Below are positions 1 through 12,935 of a stretch of DNA of 64,000 nucleotides, in pieces (position 1 is the first letter of the stretch; each line of letters starts with the position of its first letter). The position numbers were made by a program, and so were the translations under genes. The stretch is from assembly GCA_037043015.1 (NCBI GenBank), contig CM073326.1, positions 17,368,345-17,432,344 of the forward strand, given 5' to 3'. The notes under the pieces were generated by a model. It was not told the DNA's origin. It did not search any database and saw only the letters and a program-made list of their open reading frames with translations. The DNA is from Bryum argenteum. Lineage: Eukaryota; Streptophyta; Bryopsida; Bryales; Bryaceae.

Positions 1-745
1 GGATGGGGCTTGATCCACTTGATTGAAGGCGAAAAAGGGAGCCCGAAATGGGGGCAGTCACTAATTTTGGACTTTGGAGTGAAAAGTCGTATTACAAATT
101 GCCCCGAAAGCAAAAATGGCAACTACAAATGGGTGAGGAATCAAGTAAAGAAGCTAATCCAAAAAAAAAAAAAAACAAACATGCCTCTTTCCAATTGCAC
201 ACAATCCTACTTGAAATGGAAGTCACTTGGGATTTCTTGTTTTTGGTGCTTGGTATTCCAAGGTCGCCCACACAAGCTCTTGTCCTCCGTGGACAAAAGA
301 TGATGTAAGGTGGGCGGGGCTTTTACAAAGAAAAGAACAGAAAGATGAATCGAAAATAGCTTGCAAGGTCATAAACATCATGCCACATGTCCACCATGAT
401 AATAACAAAGCCAAGCGCATGCGGTCCATGCTTGTCGAAGCTCGAGGCTCTACGCCCCATTTCAATGCCTAATCGCCCCATTTCTATGCCCAAATGGCAA
501 AATTTCATACCGAAATAGACAAAACTCCTCTCATGACAAAAATGCAGCCCACTAAAATCGCTCATTTGTAAAATGTAGGAATGAGGTATAACAACGGGGT
601 AAGTGCACGAAGAAACTACACCCATTTACCCTTGAGGGAAAAAAAACGGCGGATGAAAAACAGCGACGACGAGAAGACGGGAAGAGTTTCAACATCCCCT
701 GCTTCATCCAGAATGTCGATTTTCGACATTCGGCCCGCTTAAGGG
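1..745 (-). mobile_element. TTAA-bounded repeat, one terminus visible
   Basis: The right end reads GGG followed by TTAA (746-749). Read on the minus strand, the terminus starts CCCTTAAGCGGGCC and runs into a short hairpin (TGTCGAAAATCGACA). The same end-plus-hairpin layout occurs at 57379 (CCCTTAAACGCCC, then TGTCGAAAAACGACA) and, decayed, near 22157. A minus-strand reading frame around 640-660 (core SSAVFFPSRVNG) resembles a plus-strand frame near 22262 (core SSAIFFPPWVNG), so the two stretches belong to one family. The left end is not visible and may lie outside the window. I see no intact gene here. Confidence 0.45.
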
Positions 746-1422
746 TTAATATCAACTTCTCTAGGTCTTGTTTACATATTCATCACTAATTGTAGGATTA
801 GCCTCAACATTTGTTTATATTAAATTGATGTAAATTGTGAGCTTGAGTTTTTGTAATTTGATGAATAAGTTTATAAGATAATTATGCAAAATTTTCACGG
901 CTTTTGGAAGCTTATAAGTACACAATGATGTACAAGTTTTTAAAAAAACCTCTCAAAGTTAAATACTACTATCAACTTTTGAAATCTTAGAGGTTCACAC
1001 TTTAACTCACCGCCTCATAGAGTCAAATATCATCGAGTGCTATAAATCCTAGAGTTGATTGAAGCCACATTTTTGTCCGCGTCTATATATTAAATTCAAA
1101 TTGCATGAAGTTGAAACCTTTTGAAAGTGAAACAATAATATAAAAACAAAAAAATAATGTAAAAATCACAATAGTCTCAAGATTCCAAACGTTTGTAAAC
1201 TAAATATAACATTCCATCTCTATACTAAAATTTAAACAATAAACCACACAACAATACACTATATAAGATAAATTCTCACGGACACAATTTTTTTGATGTA
1301 TAATTGTTATGATCTTTGAAAATAAATACTTCTTTTAGATAATTAAACTACATGCTATAAGTTTAATATTATACTCAAATAAAATTTTAATCAAATTCCA
1401 AAGTAAGAATGTTGTAGTATTA

Positions 1423-2609
1423 GGGCCACTTCACATGCCGAAGGTTGAGAGGCCGTCGACTTGCAAAATCAAATTGCAGGAAACTATAGTTTTGGCCTTC
1501 ACGCTCGAAGCCAAAGTTCACCGGTTGTCTCTCTCTAAGCGTTTATTTAGGTTTTGCATTTAGCAAGAGCCAAACTATGATCTTGAGGCCGTTAGACTTT
1601 TTTATAAAAATTCAAAAACTGACGAAATCTTAGCTGTTGATGATGGAAAGAGAACATGATGCGGCCTCTACCTAGCTTCATTGAATTAACTCAAGGCCTT
1701 ATAATATTCTTTTTTGAATTTGTGCGTTAAGCATTTAAAATTGTATGGTCAGATATTCTAGCATGTCTTAGGTTATTGTGCTTGTTCCTAATAGTGTAGC
1801 TTGTGAGCTTCAAAGAAGAATTTAGACAAGGGCAAATCCTGGTATTTTAACCCCTAACTCTCCTTAAAACCCGAATCGGGTTTGGAGGTTCCCGCAGGAG
1901 AAAAAATCAGCCAACTTTGACCATTATAATCTTACAAATGAGGAAGAATGAACGGTTCAAATTTGGTATGTGAGAAGAATGTCAAGTGAACTTTGAGATC
2001 TTACGGTTGAATCTTTTAAAGAATGCTTGGATTGAGATTGTTTGAGCTTAATCCAAAGGAAGGTCACATTTTGTGACTTAGACCGTTTTGCAACAAGGAG
2101 AGTTAGGGGTTAATTTGACTGAGAAAAGTAAAAGAAAACACTACTCGTGTGACAATTTAGAAACTCATAGTGTACAAGCAGGGCAAGATGGTTAAAAAAA
2201 TCAAACTAAATAAAAATGCAAAATTTTTTAAGGAAAATTACAATTCGCGAAGTTTTTTTTTTCTATGGTGAAAAAAAGAATATTTACATTTGTGGTATAT
2301 GTCAGAAAGTTACTTTTGGACTTAAAAATATTAAATTGAAGCCAAACAAAATGGTATGGGTTTGGACTTTGGACTTGGCCTTTGGAGGCTTCACACTACG
2401 ACCGTCCAAGTTGAGAGGCTATGGGAGTTTATGGTCAAAGCTTTGGACTTTGGGCTTGGCCTCTGGAGACTTTACACTATGTTTGGCCAAAGGCTCTAAT
2501 TACAATATTTTATTGGCTATTTTCAATAAATTTCTTTGAACACTCAACAAAGTTTGGACTATCTTTCCCATGGCCTCTCGACTTGAATGGCCATAGTGTG
2601 AAGCGGCCC
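1423..2609. mobile_element. PIF/Harbinger-like non-autonomous element
   Basis: The left end is GGGCCACTTCACA and the right end is TGTGAAGCGGCCC, imperfect terminal inverted repeats. TTA lies directly outside both ends (1420-1422 and 2610-2612). A 3-bp TTA/TAA duplication with GG-starting termini is typical of PIF/Harbinger (Tourist-type) elements. Subterminal blocks around 1480-1520 and 2370-2490 repeat a motif of the type TTGGCCT-GGAG-CTTCACACTA. No transposase frame is present, so the element is non-autonomous. A second element (1851-2109) is nested inside. Confidence 0.6.
1851..2109. mobile_element. 259-bp TTAA-flanked MITE nested in the 1423-2609 element
   Basis: The ends are perfect 15-bp inverted repeats (CCCCTAACTCTCCTT on the left, its reverse complement on the right), and TTAA lies directly outside both (1847-1850 and 2110-2113). 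CCC/GGG termini with a TTAA duplication fit a piggyBac-type MITE. It encodes nothing. It sits entirely inside the TTA-flanked element, so it inserted later. Confidence 0.75.
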
Positions 2610-2612
2610 TTA

Positions 2613-3742
2613 GATAAGTGTGAACACCCTCATTTTAATGGCTGCTTCATTGTGGTCATTCTAAAACATGTATATATATTTTTTAATAAAAAACTAACTA
2701 GAAATAAGTTGTGAGATTATTATTGACTTTCGAAATAAGAGTGGCAACAACCGGGGGCAACGAAAACCGTTGCTTCCGTCAGGCCAGGGATGGGCACATG
2801 ACGTGGACCCCGCCTGTTCCCGCCTTCCGTCAAGTTCAACTTCCAACGTTCATCCAGGCAAGAGGATCCTTTCTGTCGTCCCCTACGACCGCGCTCCCTA
2901 GTCCAGCCACACGGCCGAGAACTAGTGGTTCGAAGGCCTATGACCGAGGTCCACGGTCCTTTCAAATGTTCAAATGGTGTCAGGAGGTGAGTAAACACAC
3001 ACGGACCCTGCTGTTTTCACCGTAATGGCGTTGCAGCGATGGTTTTGTGGGCGAGGAGAGAGAAGAGAGAAGCAGAAGGAGGGGAATGCGGGCGCCCCGC
3101 ACTCTGGAAAGAACAACACGTAAGGTAGATCTGAGAAGCATTCTTAGTTAGAAAAAGTTCTGTTGCGGATACTTCGCATTTTAGCAAAGAGAGAGTCAGA
3201 CACAGAGAGCGAGAAAGAAAAAGAGAGGAAACCTGTCTAGTGTGTGATTCCTTTCCTGGCCGATGAGGCGGTTATCACGATGCTGAAGCTCTCCTCCCCT
3301 GCATAGCTTTCTAGGTCTTTCTTCTTTTTGTAGTGGAGGTTATTGGAGGCAAGATCAGGAGGTTCATACGAGGTGCGTACGATTGGTACGTATCCTGCAT
3401 TGTCTTTTTACACCGATCTTGGTTGAAAGAGACGGTTCGTGAGTTCGATCTGTGAGTGCAAGATGAGCGGGAAGGCTTAATGTTGTGAGGGACTGTTGTT
3501 TCGATAGGATAATGAGAGAGACTGACTTGTATTATCTTCGTGCAGCTGTGGTAGGATCTCGCATTGGATCAGTGATGACGCCGAGCTACGAGATCTGCAG
3601 GATTCTGTGTGGGCACGGGTGTCATCATTGAGGTGTAGGGATTAGGAGAGCAGCGGGGAAGCGGGAAAGGGAAAGGGAAAGGGAAGGGAGCCGTTGACCT
3701 AGATTGGAAGGGCGATGTTCGTCTCAAGTTTTAGTTAGAACC
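2613..3742 (+). promoter_or_regulatory. Kinesin upstream region and 5' leader
   Basis: Composition changes near 2700 from AT-rich to mixed, gene-like DNA. Two GA-rich patches occur (about 3052-3085 and 3180-3232), plus a GGGAAA-type run at about 3660-3690. Such purine-rich tracts are common near plant transcription starts and in leaders. The transcription start cannot be placed from sequence alone. I see no other gene. Confidence 0.4.
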
Positions 3743-3844
3743 ATGGCTATGGCATCGAGCGGCGTGCATTTTCCAATCCGGGGTTGTATTGAGCTTGGGT
3801 TGCGCCTGCTTGAGCGTAGGGTTTTGGCTGGCAAGGGACAGTAG
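3743..3844 (+). promoter_or_regulatory. 33-codon upstream ORF in the kinesin leader
   Basis: An ATG at 3743 opens a 33-residue frame ending in TAG at 3842-3844, 16 nt before the main ATG at 3861. A second in-frame ATG follows two codons after the first. If the mature leader includes this stretch, ribosomes would meet this frame first and would have to reinitiate or leak past it, which usually lowers translation of the main frame. Whether the leader is spliced here is unknown. Confidence 0.45.
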
Positions 3845-3860
3845 ATGCGTTGCTGAAGTT

Positions 3861-6800
3861 ATGGACGTGGCAAGGATGGGATATGAGAACGGCTCATCTG
3901 GTGTGTTCTCTTCTATAGACGGAGCAGTGGCTCATCATGATGTGGGATTGTCGTACGAAGGGAATGAGACGTTTTATCTTCCAGAGAAGAGGAATGCCGA
4001 TATCGAGAGGATGAAGGGACATGCTTATGAGTATTCGAATCAAGGCCACATGGATCACACGACAGGTTCGATTGTTAATATTGCAGTCCCTACGGCAGGA
4101 GTAACATTGAGCGATACACATTTGGCATCCAGAAAAGCAAATGAATCAGGTTCTGATCTTAGGCTATTTCATCTTAGGGCTCTGACTTAAGCTACTCCTC
4201 TAGACTTCCAGTACATCCTCAGAAAATTCTGTAGTCCAGGATAATACTCTTCTTGTGAGTTGTTTCGTTGGCAAAACCTGAAGACGCACTCATGAGAATG
4301 AAGAGCTTAGTGTTTTATGGCGGTTAGTACGGTCTCTCTTCTTCGTTCACCTTTAAAGGTCTCGGACGAAGAAGTGTTACAGGGGCCGTCGAGTAAAGTT
4401 TCAGTTCTAACATCCTGTATACAGCGTTATATTAGTCTTTCATCCCCGCATGAAGAGAATATTTGAAGTAGCTAGTTTTTTTTTCCGGAAGTGGCTATTG
4501 CTGATTTTCTAACAGAAATTCTGAATTGTTACATGATCTTAGTACGCTAATATAAGTACTGTAAATCAACATGCGGGGTTAGATCTACAGAGAGCTGTAG
4601 TGCATGGGCTCAGTGGTTGTGACCTTAATGTGAAGAACTGAAATGTCTCCATGACTCATTGGCTACTTGGCCTTGTGAGTCCGATGCTAGCTTTCTTATT
4701 GATGGTTCATTTGCAGTTAATTCTTATAGTGGGAAGCTTGCTGCACGTCTAATGGTTGCCTGAATAGCGAGTATCTTACTTTAGTTTGAGGATTCACTAA
4801 ATAATTTTGCTTTCTTACCTCGTTTTGGTTTATGACGAATATCCAGCATCAAGGAGGCAGCAGGCGACGTTATGGTTGCAAGAGATGGTAGGAGATTTGG
4901 GTCTGTCATACGATTCAACCGAGGAAGACTTAAGGCTCTGCTTGAGAAATGGACTTGCTTTGTGCAAGCTTATCAACAAAGTTCAACCTGGCGCTGTGCC
5001 CAAGGTTAGAGAGCCTACTCATTTGTAATTTTGCTCCCGTTTTTGAGCTAGGGGCAGTTTTCATTGCTTTCAGATCCTTCTCGTTGTGAACCATTTTTCT
5101 CCAAAAACGAAGTTGTCACATACTCGATGTATTTGTAGATAATTTTGATTATGGACACACGCTAAATTATACATACTGTTCTTCGATGTTCGTATCGTAT
5201 TTCTCTAAATGTTGCTAATTTTACCGTAGGTTGCGGTCACGGTAGTACCAATCTGTTCTAATACTCTGTTCATGGTGCTGTGTGTGGGCAGGTAGTGTCG
5301 AAACCGACCCTTCCGAACCATCTTGACGGGGCGCAGTTAGCATTCCAGTATTTTGAGAACGTTCGAAACTTTCTGCTAGCTGTGGAGGACATGGGATTGC
5401 CTTCATTCGAGGTTTCTGACTTGGAGCAGGTTCGTAATTGTTGGATCAAAGCATCATCATTATTAGATAGCAATTTCGTTCATCCATAGGAGTTCACTAT
5501 ATCTTAGTGAAATTCAGTAACTTCCTACTTGTGGATCTTATCGACCACTACCATGGGTGTTTAGTGTCGTGTTGGTCGTTGCCGGAAGAAATTCATAAAG
5601 TGCATAATCTTACAAACAGAGAGTCTATATTAGATCTCCTTCTATTCCATGTGCGAGTGAATGTCAAGACTATGCAAGGGGAGGATATTGATCATTTGGT
5701 CTCACTATTCTTGGCGCAAGAGCAATATAGGCATAAGTGATCGCATATTTCTGTATCTGCTGGCCAGACTCGTTGATTTGTTCTATGTCTTTATGTCTTT
5801 TGCATGTATCTGGGACCTGCATTATGCTCAATGGGTGCTGATATTTTGTGGTTCTTGTCATTGTGGCAGGGTTCTATGCCTTCTAGTTCATCTGCAAAGC
5901 TGGTGGATTGCATCCTGGCGTTGAAATCTTTCCACGAGTGGAAGCAGGGGGGTGCTTTGGGGTTCTGGAGGTTGAAGTCTCCTAATCACGTGACAGGAAA
6001 CTCCACGAACTCAAAGTTTGTCCGCTCTAGGAGCATGAATAGCAGTTCCAATTCGCGGAAAAAATGGGCTCCGCAGGATCAAGAATCTAATGACGACTCT
6101 TCCTCGGCAAGCTTGTCGAACGAGCCCTCTAGTTTCGAGGCTGTCAGCTCCTTTTCAAGTTATGATGCTCTGCCGAACATTGCGTCTGGGGAGACCAGGA
6201 GTTCGGGTGTTGATCGAGAGGAGGTCACCAGTTATGTGAACAGCTCGACAGGTGCTGGTTCTGATCGCATTTACCTCTTATCTGGGCTTAAGTAGCCCAT
6301 TATATTACAGAGACTACACTTCGCTTGGCTTTCCTCATGCTCACAGTCTGGCTTGCTACATGCAGTGCCCAAACCTGCTTGGCTTCAACACCTTGGACAC
6401 AAATTTCAAGAGGTCCTTCAAGTTAATGCGAAGAGTATGCAAGGGGTCTCAGATTCTATACCGTTCACCGCAGATGGCTATGGAGGATCGACACCAGTAT
6501 TAGATGTACGTCCTGAGCACGTATCGCTGACGTTCCCACGTATTCTATGTCATCTAATTTCTGAATTAGATTATCTTAAATATTTTCTATCAAGGTATAG
6601 TTCAGCATCTGTTGTGGTCTTGTCTTAAAAGCCTCTAAACTTCGACGAGATTCCTCCTTGTACTTGGTAGATCAATTGCTCATAACTTAAAGACCTTGTA
6701 GTGTAGATCATACGTATCTCATTACTTCGAGATGCCATTCATGCCCTTACTCGTATCTATGTCTCTGACAATACAAGTGCAATTGTGCTCTACAGAATGC

Positions 6801-9800
6801 ACCATCTCAGTCTCTTCTCAGTCTTATCAATGCGATCTTACTCGATAAATCTCAGGAGGAAGTGCCTTTGGTAAGATGTCGTCTACCAAATCATGACAAT
6901 CTTAGAAGTTTTTGCTGGCCCCGTGTGCCGATATACATCTAGACCCAAAGATCTGGATGTTTAGTTCTTTCAATGACAATGTTCGGCATTCTGCTCAAGT
7001 AACACTTAAATGTTTTGCAGGTTGTGGAGTTTATGTTGCGCAAGGTTATGGAAGAATTCCAGCGTCATCTTCTTACTCAGAGGAAACAAGTCACAAAAGT
7101 ACGAATTCTCGCAATCTTGCAAAAACTTGTAGCTGGTGTCGTCAAGTCTTTTTCGTTGACCTGGCATTGAGTCTTTTTGTGTCCTCAGCACTTGAAAGGA
7201 ATTTTCTGAGATGCTCATGAATCTCTTTCTTTTTGCAGATGAGAAGTTCAATCAAAGAAATATTGGCCCGTGAGGGCAAACTTGCTTCACAAAACTCTAT
7301 TTTAGTAACATTGGCCTTTGGTGCACAAGAGGAGATACAAGTGAGTGGTGTGCCAAATCTTCACGATCTACCTGGTTTTTGTACGAGGTTGTGTAGGTGG
7401 TTCTTGGTTTCGTAACTTATAGAAACTTCAATCTTTTTGATGTCTGGTTCTCGTAACTTCACGGAAGATGCCTCATTACTGACTTTCGGCTTCTTGGAAT
7501 GCAGTTATACACTAGTATGCTGCAGAACCGTGAGGTATGCGTCTTCATTATGACTTTAGTACTTTCAACTTCTCGAAGTTTACAATTTCTTCATACTTGC
7601 ATCTCGAATGCAGACACGGTCCTTGATTTGACGTTCCTGTACATGTACAGGTGGAGATGAAGGAGCTGGAAGAGGATAAAACGGCCAAAGATGAGGAAGT
7701 TCGCAGACTGCGGAAAGAGCTCAAGGAGCAACAATCAGCTGTGCGAGTGCTCAAGGATGAACTTGATCACATCAAGCACTCTGATAATGAGCTGTTGCTG
7801 CAACTTGAGAGTCAGAAGAAGGAATTTGAACTGGAGTGTAATCGAACAATACAGTCCCTCGAGTTGCAGCTAAAGGACTCGTATCAAAAGTTAATGGACA
7901 TGGAAGTTAGTGCAGCTAGGGAAATGAGTGATCTAAGACGAAAGGACGGTCAGTATCAAAAGTACCTTGCTCATCAGCTACTCGAATACAAGGTTCGTTC
8001 ATCCTTTTCTTTTTTACCTGTCGCCCGTGTTTCTGTGATCGATTTAATACTTTCTCTTATTCGATGTGATGTCCTCGAGAAATCGATGCGGCTTCTCTTG
8101 TTAACACTTTCCAATTCTCTCGTCGAATGCAGGATCTCAGGTCAGTCCAGCTTAATACGAAAGATCAGTTTATGAGGATGCAGTCAGAGTGGAATGACCA
8201 TCTCATTACGCTTGGTAATCCTTTATAAATTCTTCACTTCAATTTCATACGACTCCTTTTCAGCATGAGACGAGCGTCTAAACGACACTAAAGCATTTTC
8301 ATTGGTCATGCAGAAGAGCAGCTCCAGGGTATGGCTCGGGCGGCATCTGGATACCATAAAGTTCTTGCTGAAAATCGTATGCTTTACAACGAAGTGCAAG
8401 ATTTAAAAGGTGCATACCGAGCTTTAAATCTGTTTAAATGCCAGTTCCGTGTTGACTTGAACTTATATCACCTCGACAGTGCCCTTATTTGTCATTTATT
8501 GGAGAAATAAGCTTCAATATGCTTCAATGCATACTGATTCCGAAGCCTAACGAGCTGATAACTTCTGGGACTTGGTGTGCCGTCTGTTGATAAACAACGG
8601 TGTACTTTTAGGGTGCCTCATAGAGACCTCAATTGATGTTACATGTATTTCCGGATATGCTGCAATTGACTTCTTCGCTTCTTTGCTTGCAATTGACATT
8701 TTCACTTTTGTGTATAGGTAATATTCGAGTCTATTGCAGGGTGAGACCGTTTCTCACTGAGGAAGCTGGGAGGCAAACGACGCTTGATTATATTGGGGAG
8801 AATGGAGAATTGATGTTGGTTAATCCTCTGAAACCGGGGGCCAAAGATTCACGAAGGTCATTCACATTCAATAAGTGTTTTGCCCCCAATGCTTCGCAAG
8901 GTATGATGTATTTGCAGTAGCGCTCTGGATGTATTGTGCTACGTAAAGAAACCATAGTTAGATGACCAAGGAAATATAAGTTCCTTCTTTTGCCTTGACT
9001 ACTGCTATTGCAAAGATATGACAATCTTGCCCTTATCGATTTCATGCGCTCGGAACGATTCATCGTTTCACTTCGCACTAATCACTTGATTATTCTAAAT
9101 GCTTGTTCAGAGGAGGTATTTCTGGACACCCAGCCTTTGATTCGATCCGTTCTGGATGGATTCAATGTTTGCATTTTTGCTTATGGCCAAACTGGATCTG
9201 GGAAGACTTACACCATGGTACGTAATATTATGTTCATGAATCTTCTGCCTTCCTGGTTGTCGGACTCCAACCACTTCAAATAACATATTTTGCCGTATTT
9301 AGTCTAGTGTACTGCTAGTGATAACCATGAAATTTCTAATTCTTGCTACTCATGCACACAGCAATGAAGCTGTGATGGCTTCAATTTTTGGGAGATTGTA
9401 AAATGGTTGTATCTCGTCTGATTGTTCAGGTGGTATTGATTTGCCAGTATGTGCCTTACGATGAAATGTACATATGCAATTGCTCAATGCACCATCAGTC
9501 TAACACTCTCGTCTCTCAAACAGAGTGGTCCAAACAATATGACTCCTACGGACTGGGGAGTTAATTACAGGGCTCTTCATGACTTGTTTCACACAACTCA
9601 AAGCAGACATGATGTTTTCCGCTATGAGATTGGAGTGCAGATGCTTGAGATTTACAACGAACAGGTCCGGGATCTTCTTGCTGTGGATGGCGTCCAGAAG
9701 AAATATCCTCTTACATCTATTACATTCGTCAATCAGTAGTTTATGTCTTGCATTTCAATCTTTGCTTTCCAAGTTTGACATATGCACTTGTCTATGTTGT

Positions 9801-12800
9801 GTTGAATTGCCGACATTTTTTCCTTGACTTTCCACACGCTTGAGATCCGAAACAATTCGCAGCTGAATGGCCTCAACGTTCCTGATGCCAGTAGGATGTC
9901 AGTGCGGTCAACAGAGGATGTGTTGGACTTGATGAAAGTTGGCCAGAAGAATAGAGCAGTTGGTGCCACAGCTCTCAACGAAAGGAGTAGCAGATCTCAC
10001 AGGTATCATAGCCTCTGCTGCCCTTCTCCATAATTTTCCTCGTCGATATTTCAGCAGATTTCGATGACCGTTTGATTGACATGACGTCTTAAACATTCGC
10101 TTCAGATTAGTTCCTTATGAATGTGCTCGATTTGTGTACAATGGTAACAAGATGACTGTTCAGATGTTATTGTGCCCTGTAAATCTTGATTTGGTACAGT
10201 TTGGAAGTGATACTAAGTTGCCACTTTGTTTTGTGCAGTGTGCTAACGGTTCATGTTCAAGGCACTGACCTAGAATCTGGAGCCATTCTGAGAGGATCAC
10301 TCCACCTGGTTGATCTTGCTGGAAGTGAACGTGTGGACCGGTCTGAAGCTACGGGCGACAGATTGAAGGAAGCTCAACACATCAATAAATCTCTGTCAGC
10401 GCTTGGTGATGTTATAGCCGCATTAGCACAAAAGAACGCGCATGTGCCCTTCAGAAACAGCAAGCTCACACAGCTTCTGCAGGATTCACTCGGTATGAAT
10501 ACTGTTCATGTCGTCATAGACTTTCCTCTTTCTAGAACCCTCCTTGATCATCATATTTGGTGATTGACACCTTGAGATCGCGTATTGATGGGGCTACATA
10601 TTTCCTGCGAATATTGTGCAGGTGGCCAAGCGAAGACATTGATGTTTGTGCACATAAGTCCTGATGTCGAGTCTTTTGGAGAAACTATCAGTACATTGAA
10701 GTTTGCTGAAAGAGTTTCTACAGTGGAACTTGGAGCAGCCCGTAGTAACAAGGAAAGCGGAGAGATTCAAAATCTTAAAGAGCAGGTATCTTTCCCGCCG
10801 TAAAATCTGCCGTAAACTAAAATCGCTTAGTCGCTGTCTCTAGTTTCTTGTCACTGCACCGCGGTAAGTGTACCAGTGATCTGTTCTTTTTGGCATGTCT
10901 TACATAGACATTTCGACGTCGACAGCCTGCTCTTGAAATTGAAATAATTAATCATCGAACTTAATGTTTTCGTTCATCAGGTTTCATTGCTTAAAGAGGT
11001 TTCTTCCAAGAAAGATGCTGAAATCTCAAGTCTTCAAGTCTTCAAAGAGAAGTATGAGAGAGGTGAAGTCGGAGCCATGGCCGAGAAGTTCAAGTCGAGG
11101 GCAGCAAAACCGTCTGCACGTATTATTCGCGCCAGCAGCGATACTTCACAAAAGCATCGTGGGGTGCAAAGTGAGGTCGCGACTGGGAGTTTGGAGGTAA
11201 TCTGCATACTTCTAAAAGTCTTGAAATGAATAAGGCCACATCTTTGAACTGAACAGTCAACCTGGGGCTGCTGCCACTATACAAACACGACAGTCAAGAT
11301 ATAAAATGAAAAATTTGATATTGAGTAGTCACAATTAGCCTCGACTCTCCGAGATTGCATTGTTGTCCGTGGATGTATATGAGCTATTACCTCTCGATGT
11401 CTAACTGTTGCATGTTACTCACCCACCTTTTGCAGACTCGCCCTAGTACTCGCAAGGTATCTAGTCAACCAAAGTCTCCTGGTCGGTTAGGTTTAGGTGT
11501 AATACATTACACCGAAGACGTTGTGGAGCAACTAGTATCTTCTTCAGTGTGCTCCCCCACGAGCTCGCCTACGGAGCAAATGAGTATGTTCGATGGCTTA
11601 GACGATGGGAATGTAAATGAGAAGCTGAAGTTCGTGAAGCATCAACAGAATGGCTCTGGTGCTAGCGTTGGCAGTTGGACGTCTCAGGGTCAGAGTTTGC
11701 TGGAGACCGACAACGGGTCGTCGAGAAGCAAAGATATGAGCAAACATCAGGAAGCCATTGTAGCAAACCACGTCGAAGTGCATCTCTCTGAAATGAAAGA
11801 GGAAGTTACAGTGAAAGAGCTTCAAGACAGGTCATTGCTACACGGGGCTGAAGAAAGCGGCAACTTTTCACACGAAGTGGAAAAGCATCGTATATATGCG
11901 AATGGCGGTTCCTTGTATGAAGGAAATGGAGAAATCGAAGCTACTCGTTCAGCAGGCTCTAGTCAGCGTTCCTTGCAGGGTATATCTCAGCATGAGCCTC
12001 TCTTTCATGTTGCCTCAAATGTTCTGAGTTCAAGTGGTTACCGTAAGTTTTCAGTACAAGAGGCAAATGTTGTAGATCAGCACATAGTTCAGCCGGTGAC
12101 GAGGAAAAAAGGCTCATCTATGTTGAATGATGTAGGTCTGGAAGATCATTTTGAAAGTGATGGAATTTTCGACCTTCGGGATGGGTATGATGATAGTGCA
12201 AGCTTGTTCTCAGAGAGTGGTCTATCTGTAGAAGCTGATCTATCCTCGTCCAGCCTGTTGGACCAAAACAAGAAGGCCTCTGGCCTTGGGCACGTTCGCA
12301 ACGAAAGAAGGTAAGCTTTTCATATTCCCTGGGCTCTCTCCTGTAATCAGTCAGAGATGCAGGAATCCTCATTGATTTCTCACCTGAAGTCATGTTCTTC
12401 CCAATATTCTTTGCTCGTTGCTCCCCTATATTGACTGTGTACATATATTGATATTATCGTGGAACCGTACACGAATCCGACTTATCAACTTGTACTTTGT
12501 CCGCAGAGCTCTACTACAGACACAAGTTCCTCGTCCTCCAATTAGTAGCACACGGAAAAACTCACCAATGATGGAACGCAAGTCTGTTGGAGCACCTTTA
12601 CAAACACGATTACGCAGATACACGAATGGAGGAATATCAGCTTCGACTGAGAAGCTTTCATCCAAGCGGAATGTATCTCTCGGTCCAGTTGCCAACCCGG
12701 ATTTTGAATCAAATGGTATTTACTCTCTCTTAATCTATTAGACACTTATTGCTTTCATGATAAGTTACTCCAGTCTACCTTTCTCTTCGGGGTATCATTC

Positions 12801-12935
12801 TTACTCATTAAGCATCAGTTGCTTTCTTCATTCGCTTCCGTGCACCAAACAGATATTCACGAATGGCGTGTATTTGTTTTCATAGGTAACAGAAGGGTGG
12901 CAATTGGAACTGGCTCTTCTACGTCCTGGAGATAA
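3861..12935 (+). CDS. KIN-14 kinesin with N-terminal calponin-homology domain
   Basis: Microtubule motor of the minus-end-directed KIN-14 family with an actin-binding-type CH domain (KCH class). Exons: 3861-4149, 4847-5004, 5292-5429, 5870-6251, 6366-6505, 7021-7098, 7239-7340, 7505-7534, 7651-7992, 8133-8214, 8314-8409, 8718-8900, 9111-9217, 9524-9727, 9845-10002, 10239-10492, 10622-10785, 10981-11196, 11436-12310, 12507-12715, 12886-12935 (1418 aa). The CH domain spans about residues 97-225 ([24 protein letters not shown]). Coiled coil lies around 440-610. The motor starts at [12 protein letters not shown] (about 613), with P-loop GQTGSGKT, switch I NERSSRSH and switch [11 protein letters not shown], and ends near 955. 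The 460-residue tail is Ser-rich and low in complexity. All junctions keep phase; the donor after 9727 is the least certain. The ATG at 3861 is the first in frame. The gene is convergent with the P450 downstream. Confidence 0.93.

Noticed and set aside
11598..12444. Minus-strand frames across the kinesin tail
   Set aside because: The plus-strand frame is continuous with the kinesin in phase; the minus frames are shadows.
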